A stretch of DNA of 64,000 bases from Micromonospora tulbaghiae (GTDB lineage Bacteria > Actinomycetota > Actinomycetes > Mycobacteriales > Micromonosporaceae). Each line of letters starts with the position of its first letter. Positions within the stretch are counted from its first letter, which is position 1. Both the position numbers and the translations under genes were made by a program. The notes beneath the pieces were generated by a model that was given only the letters and a program-made list of their open reading frames with translations, was not told the origin of the DNA and did not search any database. Shown one piece after another: positions 35,728-45,570 of this stretch. The stretch spans positions 186,001 through 250,000 of the forward strand of contig NZ_FMCQ01000009.1 in the NCBI RefSeq assembly GCF_900091605.1, written 5' to 3'.

Positions 35728-36987
35728 TCAGGCGGCGAGCGACTGCTCGGCGCGTACCGCTGTGGCCTCGGCCCGGGCGATCGGGCCGCCGGGCAGCGCG
35801 GCGACCGCGGCCCCGACGGCGACCGCCGCCCCGGCGAAGACGAACGCCCAGGGGACGCCGCCGGCGTGGTCGATGATCAGGCCCGCGATCGAGCCGCCGG
35901 CGGCGCTCGCCGCGACCGACATGGTCACCACCCAGGTGTACGCCTCGTTCAGCATGCCGGCCGGGGTGATCCGCCCGACGAGCGTGTTCTCCAGGGTGAG
36001 CGCGGGGGCGATGGCCGCGCCGCCGAGCACCAGCGCGACGCCCAGCGCCATCGGGTCAGGGATGAACGCGAAGACGATCAGGCTTGCCGCGACTGTGCCG
36101 AGCAGCCAGGCGAACTGGCGGGTCATGTTGGCGGCGGGCTTGCGTACGCCGAACCAGAAACCGCCGATGGCGCTGCCGATGCCCCAGACGGCGAGCAGCA
36201 CGCCCGCGAGGCTCTGCGGGTCGTCGGCGCCGGAGTCCCCGGCGAAGGCCGGGACGATGACGCCGGAGGCGCCGAACGCGATGCCGAGGCTCGCCACGCA
36301 GAGCAGCAGCGCGGGGAAGCCGCCGAGCCGCAGCGGGCCGAGCCCTCGGGCGTGGTGCTCGCGCGCGTGCGGGCGCCAGCCGCGCATGACCCGGCCGAGC
36401 GCGACGGTGGCGGTGCCGACCAGGGTGACCACCGCGGCACCGACGAGCGCGGCGGAGGCGTCGGCGAACAGCACGAAGCCCGCCACCAGCAGCGGGCCGA
36501 TCACGAACACGACCTCGAACAGCGTGGTCTCGGCGGCGAGCGCGGTGTTGCGCAGGTGTGCCCGGCCGGTGGCGGGGGCGGTGAGGTCGTTCCAGGCTCC
36601 CCGGATCGCGGCTGTGAGCGGCGGGTACGTGGCGCCGGCGACGCCCGCGGCCAGGTAGATCAGGCCGAGGTTGCCGCTGTCGGAGCGGGTGGCGACGAGC
36701 AGCCCGATCAGGGCGAGCGGGTGGGCGAGCGCGGTGAGCAGCAGGACGGGGGCGGGACCGACCCGGTCGGCGATCCGGCCGGCGACCGGGCTGAGCGCGG
36801 CGCCGGAGAGTGCGTAGATGCCGCCCGCGACGGCGGCCAGGGAGTACCGGCCGGTGACCTGCTCGACGACGAGCAGCAGCGCCAGCGGGGTCATGCCGAT
36901 CCCGAGCCGGCCGATGATGCCGAGGATCAGCAGCATCGGCGCGCCGGGGATCCGCCAGACGCCCTGGTACTGGCGCAGTGCGGCCAC
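35728..36987 (-). CDS. MFS transporter
   Basis: This 419-residue protein has about 12 transmembrane helices and the A-type loop motif GRIADRVGPAP between helices 2 and 3. I start it at GTG 36987 with GGAGG eight bases upstream. It converges on the anti-sigma gene with four bases between stops. It may export a drug or metabolite; no substrate signature is seen. Confidence 0.85.
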   Translation of the reverse strand: MAALRQYQGVWRIPGAPMLLILGIIGRLGIGMTPLALLLVVEQVTGRYSLAAVAGGIYALSGAALSPVAGRIADRVGPAPVLLLTALAHPLALIGLLVATRSDSGNLGLIYLAAGVAGATYPPLTAAIRGAWNDLTAPATGRAHLRNTALAAETTLFEVVFVIGPLLVAGFVLFADASAALVGAAVVTLVGTATVALGRVMRGWRPHAREHHARGLGPLRLGGFPALLLCVASLGIAFGASGVIVPAFAGDSGADDPQSLAGVLLAVWGIGSAIGGFWFGVRKPAANMTRQFAWLLGTVAASLIVFAFIPDPMALGVALVLGGAAIAPALTLENTLVGRITPAGMLNEAYTWVVTMSVAASAAGGSIAGLIIDHAGGVPWAFVFAGAAVAVGAAVAALPGGPIARAEATAVRAEQSLAA

Positions 36988-37180
36988 GGTGTGCACCTCC
37001 GGGAAGTAACGAGTGAGTCAGCCTCCGACCCTAACGCTCCTGGTGACCGGCCCGGTGGTCGAGTCGGTCACATCGGGCGGCCGGCGCGGGGCTGCCTTAC
37101 CCGCCGGGAACGAGTAGGTTCGGTGATCGAACGGAGTCCATGCCTACGGCGGGTCGGCCGCCGCCGTGATCGGAGGTCGG

Positions 37181-38026
37181 ATGAGCGGCATGGCTGTCGC
37201 GCCGCTGCGGGTCGAGATCTACTCCCTGTACGGCGACGCACGGCCCGCCGAGCCCGCGTCCGCCACCCTCCGGGGTTCGCTGCCGGTCCGCGCGGTCCAG
37301 CAGTGCCCACCGGTGGCTGCCGGTTCCGGTCTCGGGTGGTACGTCTACCCGCCCGCCGACGTGGCGCTGCGCTGGGACGGCCACGACACCGAGTGGAGTC
37401 TCCTCCACGAGAACGAGCCGGCCGGCTGGCGGTCGTTGGCCGGCGGGTACGACGGCACGCTGCCGCAGGCGCCGGCACAGCTCGCGGACCTGCCGGAGCG
37501 GTTCCGGGACGGCCTGGACATCTTCGACCGCTACGGCGGCACCATGCCCTTCATCGACGCCGACCCGCGCGCCCCGCACACGATCGAGATGGTCACCGGG
37601 GTGGTGGCCCGTACCTCCCCCGGCTGGTGCCTGCTGGGCCGCGGGGTGCCGAACTGGCCGGCGCAGCGCGGGCTTCAGCTCTACGAGGGCGTGGTGGAGA
37701 CCGACTGGTACACGTCGTTCCTGCCGACCATCCTGCGCCTGACCGAGCCGGGCCACGTGGTCCGGCTCTACCGGAACATCCCCCTGATGTGCCTCCAGCC
37801 GGTGCACCGGTCGACGCTCGCGGCGACGCGGCAGGCCGAACTGGTCACCGGGCAGGGCATCGCGGAGTGGCCGGACGACCTGTGGGCGGACCTGGTGGCG
37901 CTGCGCCGCCGCCGGCAGGATCCGCAGATCCGCGGCAGCTACCGGCGGGAGCAGGTCCGCCGGCTACGTGAGCGGGCCGACTACGAGCCGGTCGGCGTCG
38001 AGGAGACGGACCCGTCGGATCGATGA
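37181..38026 (+). CDS. Conserved hypothetical protein, DUF6065-like
   Basis: This 281-residue soluble protein starts at an ATG preceded by GGAGGTCGG. It has GWYVYPPADVALRWDGHDTE, a long central domain (TIEMVTGVVARTSPGWCLLG, ETDWYTSFLPTILRLTEPG) and a basic helical C-terminus. The first motif resembles DUF6065 proteins, but I am not certain. Its stop overlaps the start of the MFS gene 38023-39222 (ATGA), so the two may act together. Confidence 0.65.
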   Translation: MSGMAVAPLRVEIYSLYGDARPAEPASATLRGSLPVRAVQQCPPVAAGSGLGWYVYPPADVALRWDGHDTEWSLLHENEPAGWRSLAGGYDGTLPQAPAQLADLPERFRDGLDIFDRYGGTMPFIDADPRAPHTIEMVTGVVARTSPGWCLLGRGVPNWPAQRGLQLYEGVVETDWYTSFLPTILRLTEPGHVVRLYRNIPLMCLQPVHRSTLAATRQAELVTGQGIAEWPDDLWADLVALRRRRQDPQIRGSYRREQVRRLRERADYEPVGVEETDPSDR

Positions 38027-39222
38027 CCGACACCGCGACGCCCGCGCCCGGCTACCGGGCCCTGTTCCGGCATCCGGTCGCCGCCCGGTTGCTCGTCGCC
38101 CGGGGCGTCTCCGAGCTGGGTGACTTCGTCGGGCTGGCGGCCCTGCTGCTGCTCGCCTACGACCAGACCGATTCGGTCCTCGGCCCGGCCGCCGTGTACG
38201 CCGCCCGCACGGTGCCCGCCCTGCTGGTCGCGACAGTGTTCAGCGGCTGGCTGGACGTGCCGGCCCGGCGCACCATGCTGGTCGGGCTCTCGCTGGCCGG
38301 TGCGGTGCTCATCGCCGTACCGGCGGCGGCGCCCCGGCCGGTGCCGGCGATCGTGGCGGCCGGGCTGCTCGGCGCGGTCCGGGCCGCGTACGCGAGCGTG
38401 CACGTGGCGATCACGGCCGAGGCGGTGGAGGCGCCGCTGCGGCTGCCGCTGTTCGGGCTCTCCGCCTTCGCCAACCAGAGCGGCCAGGTCGTCGGCCTGC
38501 TCGCCGGGGCCGGCGTGACGGTGGCGCTCGGCCCCCGGGTGGCGCTCGTGATCGATCTGGTCTCGTTCCTGCTCGCGGCGGTGGTCCTCGCCGGCCTGCC
38601 GGTGCGCCGGCAGGAGCGCCGGGGTCCACGGCCGCCCGCCACCGCCGGCATCCGCATCATCGCCGCCAATCCGGTGCTGCGGGGCGTGGCGCTGCTGACC
38701 CTGGCCACAGTCCTGTCCGGCGGGCTGCCGGAGACGCTCGCCCCGGATCTGGCTGCCGGCGGGTGGCGGCCGGTCGTGCTGGCGGCGTCGTCGTTCGGTG
38801 GTGCGGTGTTCGTGCTGGTGGTGGGGCGGCGGGGCTGGCTGGCCCGGGTGACCGGCCAGGTGGTGGCGGCGAGCGCGCTCGGCGCCGCGCTGCTGCTGGC
38901 CGGTCTGCTGGTGGCGCTCGACGCCCCGGCGTGGGCGCTCGCCGTGGCGAACGCGCTCGTCGGAGCGGGCGGCGGGTGGCTGATCGGGGCCCAGGCCACG
39001 TTCGCGCGGCTGGCGCCCCGGGAGCGGATGGGGCAGGTGGAGGCGACGATCGTGGCCGGCAACATCGTGCTCTCCGGGGTCGGGATCTTCCTGCTCGGCG
39101 GGGTGGCGGTGCTGCTCGGCCCGGCGGTCGCCTACCTGGTGGCGGGGGTGGTGCTGCTCGCCGTGGTGCTGGCCGCCCGTCCGGACCGGCTGCCCGAGCC
39201 GGCCGAGCCGGCCGAGCCCTGA
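38023..39222 (+). CDS. MFS transporter
   Basis: This 399-residue protein has about 12 hydrophobic helices and is very Ala/Leu/Val/Gly-rich, with GWLDVPARRTMLVG between early helices, an A-motif-like loop. It is translationally coupled to the DUF6065-like gene. Substrate unknown; efflux likely. Confidence 0.8.
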   Translation: MTDTATPAPGYRALFRHPVAARLLVARGVSELGDFVGLAALLLLAYDQTDSVLGPAAVYAARTVPALLVATVFSGWLDVPARRTMLVGLSLAGAVLIAVPAAAPRPVPAIVAAGLLGAVRAAYASVHVAITAEAVEAPLRLPLFGLSAFANQSGQVVGLLAGAGVTVALGPRVALVIDLVSFLLAAVVLAGLPVRRQERRGPRPPATAGIRIIAANPVLRGVALLTLATVLSGGLPETLAPDLAAGGWRPVVLAASSFGGAVFVLVVGRRGWLARVTGQVVAASALGAALLLAGLLVALDAPAWALAVANALVGAGGGWLIGAQATFARLAPRERMGQVEATIVAGNIVLSGVGIFLLGGVAVLLGPAVAYLVAGVVLLAVVLAARPDRLPEPAEPAEP

Positions 39223-39238
39223 AGGGCTGCAGACACGA

Positions 39239-39272
39239 ACGCCGCCCGCGTCCGGGTGGACGCGGGCGGCGT
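39239..39272. terminator. Bidirectional terminator between MFS and htpX
   Basis: A perfect 15-bp stem pairs 39239-39253 with 39258-39272 with a 4-base loop, followed on the plus strand by TTGTGT. It separates the converging MFS and htpX genes and can end transcription from both sides. Confidence 0.85.
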
Positions 39273-39286
39273 TTGTGTCACGCGGG

Positions 39287-40165
39287 TCAGCGCCGGAACT
39301 GCACCGGCCCGGAGTTGCGGGCCATCTGCTCCAGGCGGGCCACCCGCTGCTCCATCGGCGGGTGGGTGGCGAACATCGCGGCGATGCCGCCGCCCCGCTT
39401 GAACGGGTTGTCGATCATCAGGTGGGCGGTGCTGGCGAGCTGGCCCTGCGGCGCCAGCGGGCGCGCCTGCGTACCCATGTGGATCTTGCGGAGGGCGCTG
39501 GCCAGGGCCAGCGGGTCGCGGCTCAGCTCGGCGCCGGACTGGTCGGCCTGGTACTCCCGGCTCCGGCTGATCGCAAGCTGGATCACCGTGGCGGCGATCG
39601 GGCCGAGGATCAGCGTGAGCAGCAGCACGGCCGGGTTCGGGCCGTCCTCGTCGTCGGACGAGCCCAACGGGATGAACCAGGCCAGGTTGGCCAGCATGGT
39701 GATGATGCCGGCCAGGCCGGCCGCCACGCTGGAGATCAGGATGTCCCGGTTGTAGACGTGGGACAGCTCGTGGCCGATCACGCCACGCAGCTCCCGGTAG
39801 TCCAGGACCTCCACGATGCCCTGGGTGACGCAGACCGCCGCATTCTCCGGGTTACGACCCGTGGCGAACGCGTTGGGCTGCGAGGTCGGGCTCACGTAGA
39901 GCCGGGGCATCGGCTTGCCCGCCAGCGTGGAGAGCTCCCGCACCATCTGGTACAGCTCGGGGAACTGTGCCTCGGTGACCGGTTGCGCCTTCATCGAGCG
40001 CAGTGCGAGCTTGTCGGAGAAGAAGTAGGTGACGCCGTTCATCAGCAACGAGATGACGACGGCGATGACGAGACCGCCGCTACCGCCGAACCAGTAGCCG
40101 ATCGCGAGGATCAGCGAGGTCAACAGGCCGAGCAGCGCTGCGGTCTTGAGACGGTTGTGATGCAC
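39287..40165 (-). CDS. htpX: HtpX-like membrane zinc metalloprotease
   Basis: This 292-residue inner-membrane protease degrades misfolded membrane proteins. It has two N-terminal transmembrane helices, the zinc motif HELSH (VIGHELSHVYN) near residue 132, a downstream catalytic Glu in SREYQADQSGAEL, and the substrate-fold ending FATHPPMEQRVARLEQM. It matches HtpX length and topology. Confidence 0.93.
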   Translation of the reverse strand: MHHNRLKTAALLGLLTSLILAIGYWFGGSGGLVIAVVISLLMNGVTYFFSDKLALRSMKAQPVTEAQFPELYQMVRELSTLAGKPMPRLYVSPTSQPNAFATGRNPENAAVCVTQGIVEVLDYRELRGVIGHELSHVYNRDILISSVAAGLAGIITMLANLAWFIPLGSSDDEDGPNPAVLLLTLILGPIAATVIQLAISRSREYQADQSGAELSRDPLALASALRKIHMGTQARPLAPQGQLASTAHLMIDNPFKRGGGIAAMFATHPPMEQRVARLEQMARNSGPVQFRR

Positions 40166-40314
40166 GATCTCTCCTTCGGTGCACGGACCCTTGCGGGAGG
40201 CCCGCTGACCGGTTCAACACACCGGTACCCGTCAACCATCCGGCTCATGGCTGAAAGTTGGCTGGATGTTGCTGTGCACACGCTGAAGCGGTCGCCCAGC
40301 AGGGCACGAACCGG

Positions 40315-41781
40315 TCAGCGCGCCGCCACGTCCAGCACCAACTGCGGTGCGAAACCGATCACCACCGCCGCCACGGTGGCCACGCCGAGCGCCAGCGCCA
40401 CGGTCCGCGCGGGGCGGACCACCGCCGCGCCCGCAGGCGTCGCGTAGAGCGAAGCGGTGACCCGCAGGTAGTACGCGAGGCCGATCACCGCGTTCAGCGC
40501 CACCACCAGCGCCAGCCAGCCCGCGTGCCCGGCCAGCAGCGCGCGTACCACTGTCACCTTGGCGAACAGCCCGGCCAGGCCCGGCGGCAGCCCGGCCAGC
40601 CCGATCAGCGCCAGCGCGAACGCGCCGCCCACCCACGGGTGCCGCCGCGCCGCGCCGCGCAGGTCGGCGAGCGTGCCGCCGTCGCCGTCCGCCGGGCGCA
40701 ACGCCACCACCGCGGCGAACGCGGCCAGCTCCAGCAGCACGAAGAAGAGCGCGTACGCGACGGCTGCCGCGTACGCGGCCGCCCGGGCGTCGCCGGTGCG
40801 GCCCGCGGTCAGCGCCAGCGCGCCCAGCGGCGCCAGGATGTACCCCGCCTGGGCCACCGACGACCAGGCCAGCAACCGCACGGTACGCCGCTGACGCAGC
40901 GCCACCAGGTTGCCGACGGTCATGGTCAGCACCGCCAGCGCCGCCAGCACCGGGCCGGTCAGGTCACCGGGCAGCGCCCGCTGCACCACCGCCAGCAGCG
41001 CCACCACGCCACCGAGCTTCGAGGCGGTCGACAGGTACGCGGCCACCGGCAGCGGCGCGCCGTCGTACGTCGCCGGGGCCCAGGCGTGGAACGGCACCGC
41101 GGCGACCTTGAACGCCAGCCCGGCCACCACGAGCGCCACCGCGACTGTGGTCAACGGCAGGCCGGTCAGGTCGTCGCGGGCGGCCAGGGTGGCGCCGAGC
41201 CGGTCCAGGTGCAGCGTGCCGGTGACCGCGTAGAGCAGCGCCGCGCCGAGCAGCGTCACAGTGGTCGCGACCACGCTCACCACGAAGAACGTCACCGCCG
41301 CCTCGGCGCCGGCGAGGCTGCCCCGGCGCAGCCCGACCAGCACGTACAGCGGCAGCGTCAGCGTCTCCAGCGCCACGATCAGCGTGATCAGGTCACCCGC
41401 GGCGCCGAGCACCACGCCGCCGGTCATCGCGCAGGCGAGCAGGAAGCAGTACTCGCCGACCGGGGTACGCCCGGCGCGCAGCAGCGGGCCGGACAGCGCC
41501 AGCACGCCGAGCGTGAGCAGCGCGATCACGGCCCCGACCAGGGCGGCCCGGCCACCCCACACCCAGGAGCAGTCGTCACCGACGCAGAACGTGCGCCGGG
41601 TGCCGTCCGCACCGACCAGCGCCGCGCCCACGGCCGTGCCGGTCGCGCCGAGCGCCGCCACGGCGACCGTGGCGGCGGGCCGCGCCACCAGCAGGTCGAC
41701 CAGCAGCACCAGCACGGCCGTGCCGGCGGCCAGGTACGCAGGCAGCATCGCCAGGTTGTCGACAGGCTGCACCAGGCTCAT
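40315..41781 (-). CDS. nuoN: NADH-quinone oxidoreductase subunit N
   Basis: This 488-residue antiporter-like subunit of complex I is a run of about 14 transmembrane helices with QRRTVRLLAWSSVAQAGYIL, a typical Nuo N/M/L motif. Overlap of four bases with nuoM (ATGA) ends the nuoI-J-K-L-M-N unit. It should form part of the proton-pumping arm. Confidence 0.93.
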   Translation of the reverse strand: MSLVQPVDNLAMLPAYLAAGTAVLVLLVDLLVARPAATVAVAALGATGTAVGAALVGADGTRRTFCVGDDCSWVWGGRAALVGAVIALLTLGVLALSGPLLRAGRTPVGEYCFLLACAMTGGVVLGAAGDLITLIVALETLTLPLYVLVGLRRGSLAGAEAAVTFFVVSVVATTVTLLGAALLYAVTGTLHLDRLGATLAARDDLTGLPLTTVAVALVVAGLAFKVAAVPFHAWAPATYDGAPLPVAAYLSTASKLGGVVALLAVVQRALPGDLTGPVLAALAVLTMTVGNLVALRQRRTVRLLAWSSVAQAGYILAPLGALALTAGRTGDARAAAYAAAVAYALFFVLLELAAFAAVVALRPADGDGGTLADLRGAARRHPWVGGAFALALIGLAGLPPGLAGLFAKVTVVRALLAGHAGWLALVVALNAVIGLAYYLRVTASLYATPAGAAVVRPARTVALALGVATVAAVVIGFAPQLVLDVAAR

Positions 41782-43283
41782 GGGACGACCCCCAGCAGCG
41801 CCTCCACCGGACCGGAGGCGTAGGACAGCACGAGCGCCGGGGCCAGGCCGACCGCGAGCGCGAGCAGCACCAGCGGCACCCAGGCGGTCAGTTCCGCCCC
41901 GGCCAGCCCGGGTGCGAGCCCGGCCACCGCCGGGCTGGGCCGCCCGTGGGTGACCCGGCGCAGCAGCCGCAGGAAGTACGCGGCTGTGAGCGCCCCGCCC
42001 AGCGCGGCCAGCACTGCCAGCGTCAGCCAGAGCGGGCCGCCCCGCCGCACGGCTGCGACCACGGCGAACGCCTCACCCCAGAACCCGGCCAGGCCGGGCA
42101 GCCCCAGCGAGGCCACAGCCGCGAAGCCGAGCAGCCCGGCCAGCCGGGGCGCGGTCTCCCGCAGCCCGGACAGCTCGGCCAGAGAGCCGGTGTGCGCGCG
42201 GTCCTTGACCGCACCGGCCAGGAAGAACAGCAGGCCGGTGATGACGCCGTGGGCGATGTTGCCGATCAGCGCGGCCTGGAGCCCGGTGGCGGTGAGCGTG
42301 GCGACGCCGAGCAGCACGAAACCCATGTGCCCGACGCTGGAGTACGCGATGAGCCGTTTCAGGTCGTCCTGCGCCAGGCAGACCAGGCCGCCGATCAGGA
42401 TCGCGGCGACGGCGAGCACGCCGAGCACCGGCGCGGCCCAGCGGGCGCCCTCCGGGGCCACCCCCACGGCGACCCGGATCAGCCCGTACGTGCCCATCTT
42501 GAGCAGCACCCCGGCGAGGATCACGCTGCCGACGGTCGGCGCCTGGGTGTGCGCGTCGGGCAGCCACGAGTGCAGCGGCCAGAGCGGGCTCTTCACCGCG
42601 AACGCCAGCGCGAGCAGCGTGAACGCGGCGAGCTGGGTGCCCCGGGACAGCCCGGCGCCGCCGGTGAGCGTGACCAGGTCGGCGGTGCCCGCGGCGGACA
42701 CCACCACGTAGACGCCGACGAGCAGCAGCACCGAACCGAACAGTGTGTAGAGCGCGAACTTACGGGCCGCGCGCCGCCGGTCCGCGCCGCCCCAGCCGGC
42801 GATCACCGCGTACATCGGCAGCAGGACGACCTCGAAGAACAGGAAGAACAACACCAGGTCGAGCGCGAGGAACGTGCCGAGGATGCCCACCTCGACCACG
42901 AGCAGCAGCGCCACGAGCGCCCGCCCGCTGCCGCCGCCGGGCGGCACCCGCCACAGCGTGTACGCGCAGCACAGCAGCGTGAGCAGCGCGGTCAGCACCA
43001 CCAGCGGCCAGGAGATGCCGTCCACGCCGAGGTGGAAGCGCAGGTCGAGCCCGGGCACCCACCGCAGGTCGATCTGGTGCCACGGCTGCACCGCCGGGCG
43101 GGGCCCGTACCCGAACCAGCCGTGCTCGCCGCCGACCAGCGGCAGCGTCGCCAGCAGCGTCAGCCCGGCGGCGACGGTGCCGACCACCCGGCCCGCCCGG
43201 TCGCCCGGCAGGAGGGCGGCGGCCAGCGCGCCGAGCGCCGGGACCGCGACCACGGCGACCAGCAGGACCTGCCCGAACGTCAT
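41778..43283 (-). CDS. nuoM: NADH-quinone oxidoreductase subunit M
   Basis: The 501-residue product starts MTFGQVLLVAVVAVPALGAL at the ATG overlapping the nuoL stop. It has about 14 hydrophobic helices and the conserved stretches FFEVVLLPMYAVIAGWGG, SPLWPLHSWLPDAHTQAPT and DLKRLIAYSSVGHMGFVLLG, which hold the proton-channel Lys, His and Glu residues of NuoM. Confidence 0.95.
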   Translation of the reverse strand: MTFGQVLLVAVVAVPALGALAAALLPGDRAGRVVGTVAAGLTLLATLPLVGGEHGWFGYGPRPAVQPWHQIDLRWVPGLDLRFHLGVDGISWPLVVLTALLTLLCCAYTLWRVPPGGGSGRALVALLLVVEVGILGTFLALDLVLFFLFFEVVLLPMYAVIAGWGGADRRRAARKFALYTLFGSVLLLVGVYVVVSAAGTADLVTLTGGAGLSRGTQLAAFTLLALAFAVKSPLWPLHSWLPDAHTQAPTVGSVILAGVLLKMGTYGLIRVAVGVAPEGARWAAPVLGVLAVAAILIGGLVCLAQDDLKRLIAYSSVGHMGFVLLGVATLTATGLQAALIGNIAHGVITGLLFFLAGAVKDRAHTGSLAELSGLRETAPRLAGLLGFAAVASLGLPGLAGFWGEAFAVVAAVRRGGPLWLTLAVLAALGGALTAAYFLRLLRRVTHGRPSPAVAGLAPGLAGAELTAWVPLVLLALAVGLAPALVLSYASGPVEALLGVVP

Positions 43284-45205
43284 GAGGTCACTCCGATCAG
43301 CGCGACCGCGAGGCCGATCAGCAGCGCACCGGCGAGCACACCGGCCGCCGCGCGCGGCAGCGCCGCCCGGTGCAGCGCGGCCAGGCCGCCGCCCACCTCG
43401 ACCGCCGCCCGGCCGCTGCCCTCGACCAGGCCGTCCACGCCGAGTTCGTCGCCGGTACGCACGACCCGCGCCAGCGCGCCCGTCGGGCGTACGACCAGGG
43501 TGTGCTGGACGTCGTCGAGCCGGAACGCCCGTGCGAACACCGGCCGCAGCGGACCCAGGAAGCGGGCCGGGTCGGCGGCCGGGTCGCGGCGCCAGCCAGC
43601 CCAGGCGACGCCCGCGCCCGCGAGCAGCAGCAGGAGCGGCAGGATCAGGTTCGGCGCGAGGTGCACCAGCTCGACCGCCTCGCCGGTGTCGTCGCCCGGC
43701 ACCCGCAGCCGGTCGGCGAACCAGGGCGCGAACGCGGCCAGGCCGAGCAGCGCGGCCGGAACCGCGAGCAGCAGGACCGGCCAGCGCAGCAGGGCGGGCG
43801 GGTCGTGCGGGCGCAGCAGCGGCGTGCGGGTCGCGCCGAGGAAGGTGCGCAGCAGCAGGCGGGTCGCATACCAGGCGGTCACCGCCACCCCGACCAGCCC
43901 GGCCAGCCAGACCAGCCAGCCCACCCAGGCGGCTGTCGGCCCGGCGCCGTCGAGCGCGGCCGCCTCGGCGGCGGCGAGCACGCCGTCCTTGCTCCAGAAA
44001 CCGGAGAGCGGGGGTACGCCGGCCAGCGCGCCGAGGCCGACCACCATGCACCAGAAGGTCACCGGCATGGCGGTACGCAGGCCGCCCATGCGGGACATCA
44101 GCGTGGTGCCGACGGCGTGGATCACCGCACCGGCGGCGAGGAACAGCAGCGCCTTGAACGCGGCGTGGGTGAGCAGGTGGAACAGCGCGGCGGCCGGTGC
44201 GCCGACCGCCAGCGCGCCGGTCATGTAGCCGATCTGGGACACGGTCGACCAGGCGAGCACCCGCTTGATGTCGTCCTGCGCGGTGGCGGCGAACGCGCCG
44301 AGCAGCATGGTGATCGCGGCCATCACGCCGAGTACGGCGAGCGCGGCCGGGGCGCGTTCGAACAGCGGGAACAGCCGGGCCACCGCGTACACCCCGGCGG
44401 CGACCATGGTGGCGGCGTGGATCAGCGCGGACACCGGCGTGGGGCCGGCCATCGCGTCCGGCAGCCAGGTGTGCAGCGGGAACTGGGCGCTCTTGCCCGC
44501 CACCCCGGCGAGCAGCAGCAGGCAGGCGGCGGTGAGCGTGCCCGTGCCGTAGTCGTGGGCCAGCACGTCGGCGATCCGGAAGCTGCCCGCGCCCACGCCC
44601 AGCAGGGCGATGCCGAGCAGGAAGCCGACGTCACCCACGCGGGTGACCAGGAACGCCTTCACCGCCGCGCCGGGCGCCTCGGGCAGCCGCCGGTCGTGGG
44701 CGATGAGCAGGTACGAGCAGATGCCCATCACCTCCCAGCCGACCAGCAGCATGATCAGGTCGCCGGACACCACCACCGTGAGCATGGCGGCGGTGAAGAG
44801 GCTGAGCTGGGCCGCGTAGGGCGGGTACCGGTGGTCGACGTCCACGTCGTCGTGCGGGCCCCGGCGCAGGTAACCGATCGAGTAGACCTGCACGGCCAGC
44901 GCGACCGCCGTGACAGCGGTGGCGACGAGCACCGCCACGCCGTCCAGGCGCAGGCCCAGCGTGACCCGAAGCCCGCCCAGGTCGACCCAGGTGGTGGACG
45001 CCTCGACCGGGGCGTCGACGCGGAACAGCAGCGCCAGCGCGGCCAGCAGCGACACGGCCGCCCCGGCCACGCCCAGCGCGACAGCCGACCGCCGGGCCGC
45101 CGCCCGGTCCTGGCGCGGGGCGGGCGGCAGCAGCAGGCCGAGCAGCCCGGCGACGAGCGGCGCGGCCGGCAGCACCCCCGCGAGCCACAGCGTCGGCGTA
45201 CTCAC
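43280..45205 (-). CDS. nuoL: NADH-quinone oxidoreductase subunit L
   Basis: This 641-residue complex I subunit starts at a GTG overlapping the nuoK stop. It has about 16 transmembrane segments plus the long amphipathic C-terminal part, with AQFPLHTWLPDAMAGPTPVSALIHAATMVAAGV split by the channel motif and DDIKRVLAWSTVSQIGYM. It is the most distal proton-pumping subunit. Confidence 0.95.
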   Translation of the reverse strand: MSTPTLWLAGVLPAAPLVAGLLGLLLPPAPRQDRAAARRSAVALGVAGAAVSLLAALALLFRVDAPVEASTTWVDLGGLRVTLGLRLDGVAVLVATAVTAVALAVQVYSIGYLRRGPHDDVDVDHRYPPYAAQLSLFTAAMLTVVVSGDLIMLLVGWEVMGICSYLLIAHDRRLPEAPGAAVKAFLVTRVGDVGFLLGIALLGVGAGSFRIADVLAHDYGTGTLTAACLLLLAGVAGKSAQFPLHTWLPDAMAGPTPVSALIHAATMVAAGVYAVARLFPLFERAPAALAVLGVMAAITMLLGAFAATAQDDIKRVLAWSTVSQIGYMTGALAVGAPAAALFHLLTHAAFKALLFLAAGAVIHAVGTTLMSRMGGLRTAMPVTFWCMVVGLGALAGVPPLSGFWSKDGVLAAAEAAALDGAGPTAAWVGWLVWLAGLVGVAVTAWYATRLLLRTFLGATRTPLLRPHDPPALLRWPVLLLAVPAALLGLAAFAPWFADRLRVPGDDTGEAVELVHLAPNLILPLLLLLAGAGVAWAGWRRDPAADPARFLGPLRPVFARAFRLDDVQHTLVVRPTGALARVVRTGDELGVDGLVEGSGRAAVEVGGGLAALHRAALPRAAAGVLAGALLIGLAVALIGVTS

Positions 45206-45570
45206 CGGACCGCTCCTTCCACATCCGGCCGCCCCGACGCCGGGCCCACCGCGACCGCCGGCACGGGCTCGCCCAGTGGTACGTCGTCGACCGTGACGCT
45301 CGCGCGCAGCCGGTAGAGCTGGAGCACGATGGCCAGCCCGACGCCGATCTCGGCGGCGGCGAGCACGATCACGAACAGCGCGAACACCTGACCGGAGTGC
45401 GGCAGCACGGCCTTGACGGTGGTGTCGGCGGTGACCAGCACCAGGTTCACCGCGTTCAGCATCAGCTCCACCGCCATCAGCACCAGGACGGCGTTGCGGC
45501 GGCGAAGCACGCCGTACACGCCGAGGCCGAACAGCAGCGCGGCGGTGACGTACGGGATGACCGGCCTCAC
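45202..45570 (-). CDS. nuoK: NADH-quinone oxidoreductase subunit K
   Basis: This 122-residue protein starts at a GTG and has three transmembrane helices with the conserved membrane acidic residues in VLMAVELMLNAVNLVLV and FVIVLAAAEIGVGLAIVL. Its last 30 residues are an extra polar tail beyond the usual 100-residue length. Confidence 0.94.
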   Translation of the reverse strand: MRPVIPYVTAALLFGLGVYGVLRRRNAVLVLMAVELMLNAVNLVLVTADTTVKAVLPHSGQVFALFVIVLAAAEIGVGLAIVLQLYRLRASVTVDDVPLGEPVPAVAVGPASGRPDVEGAVR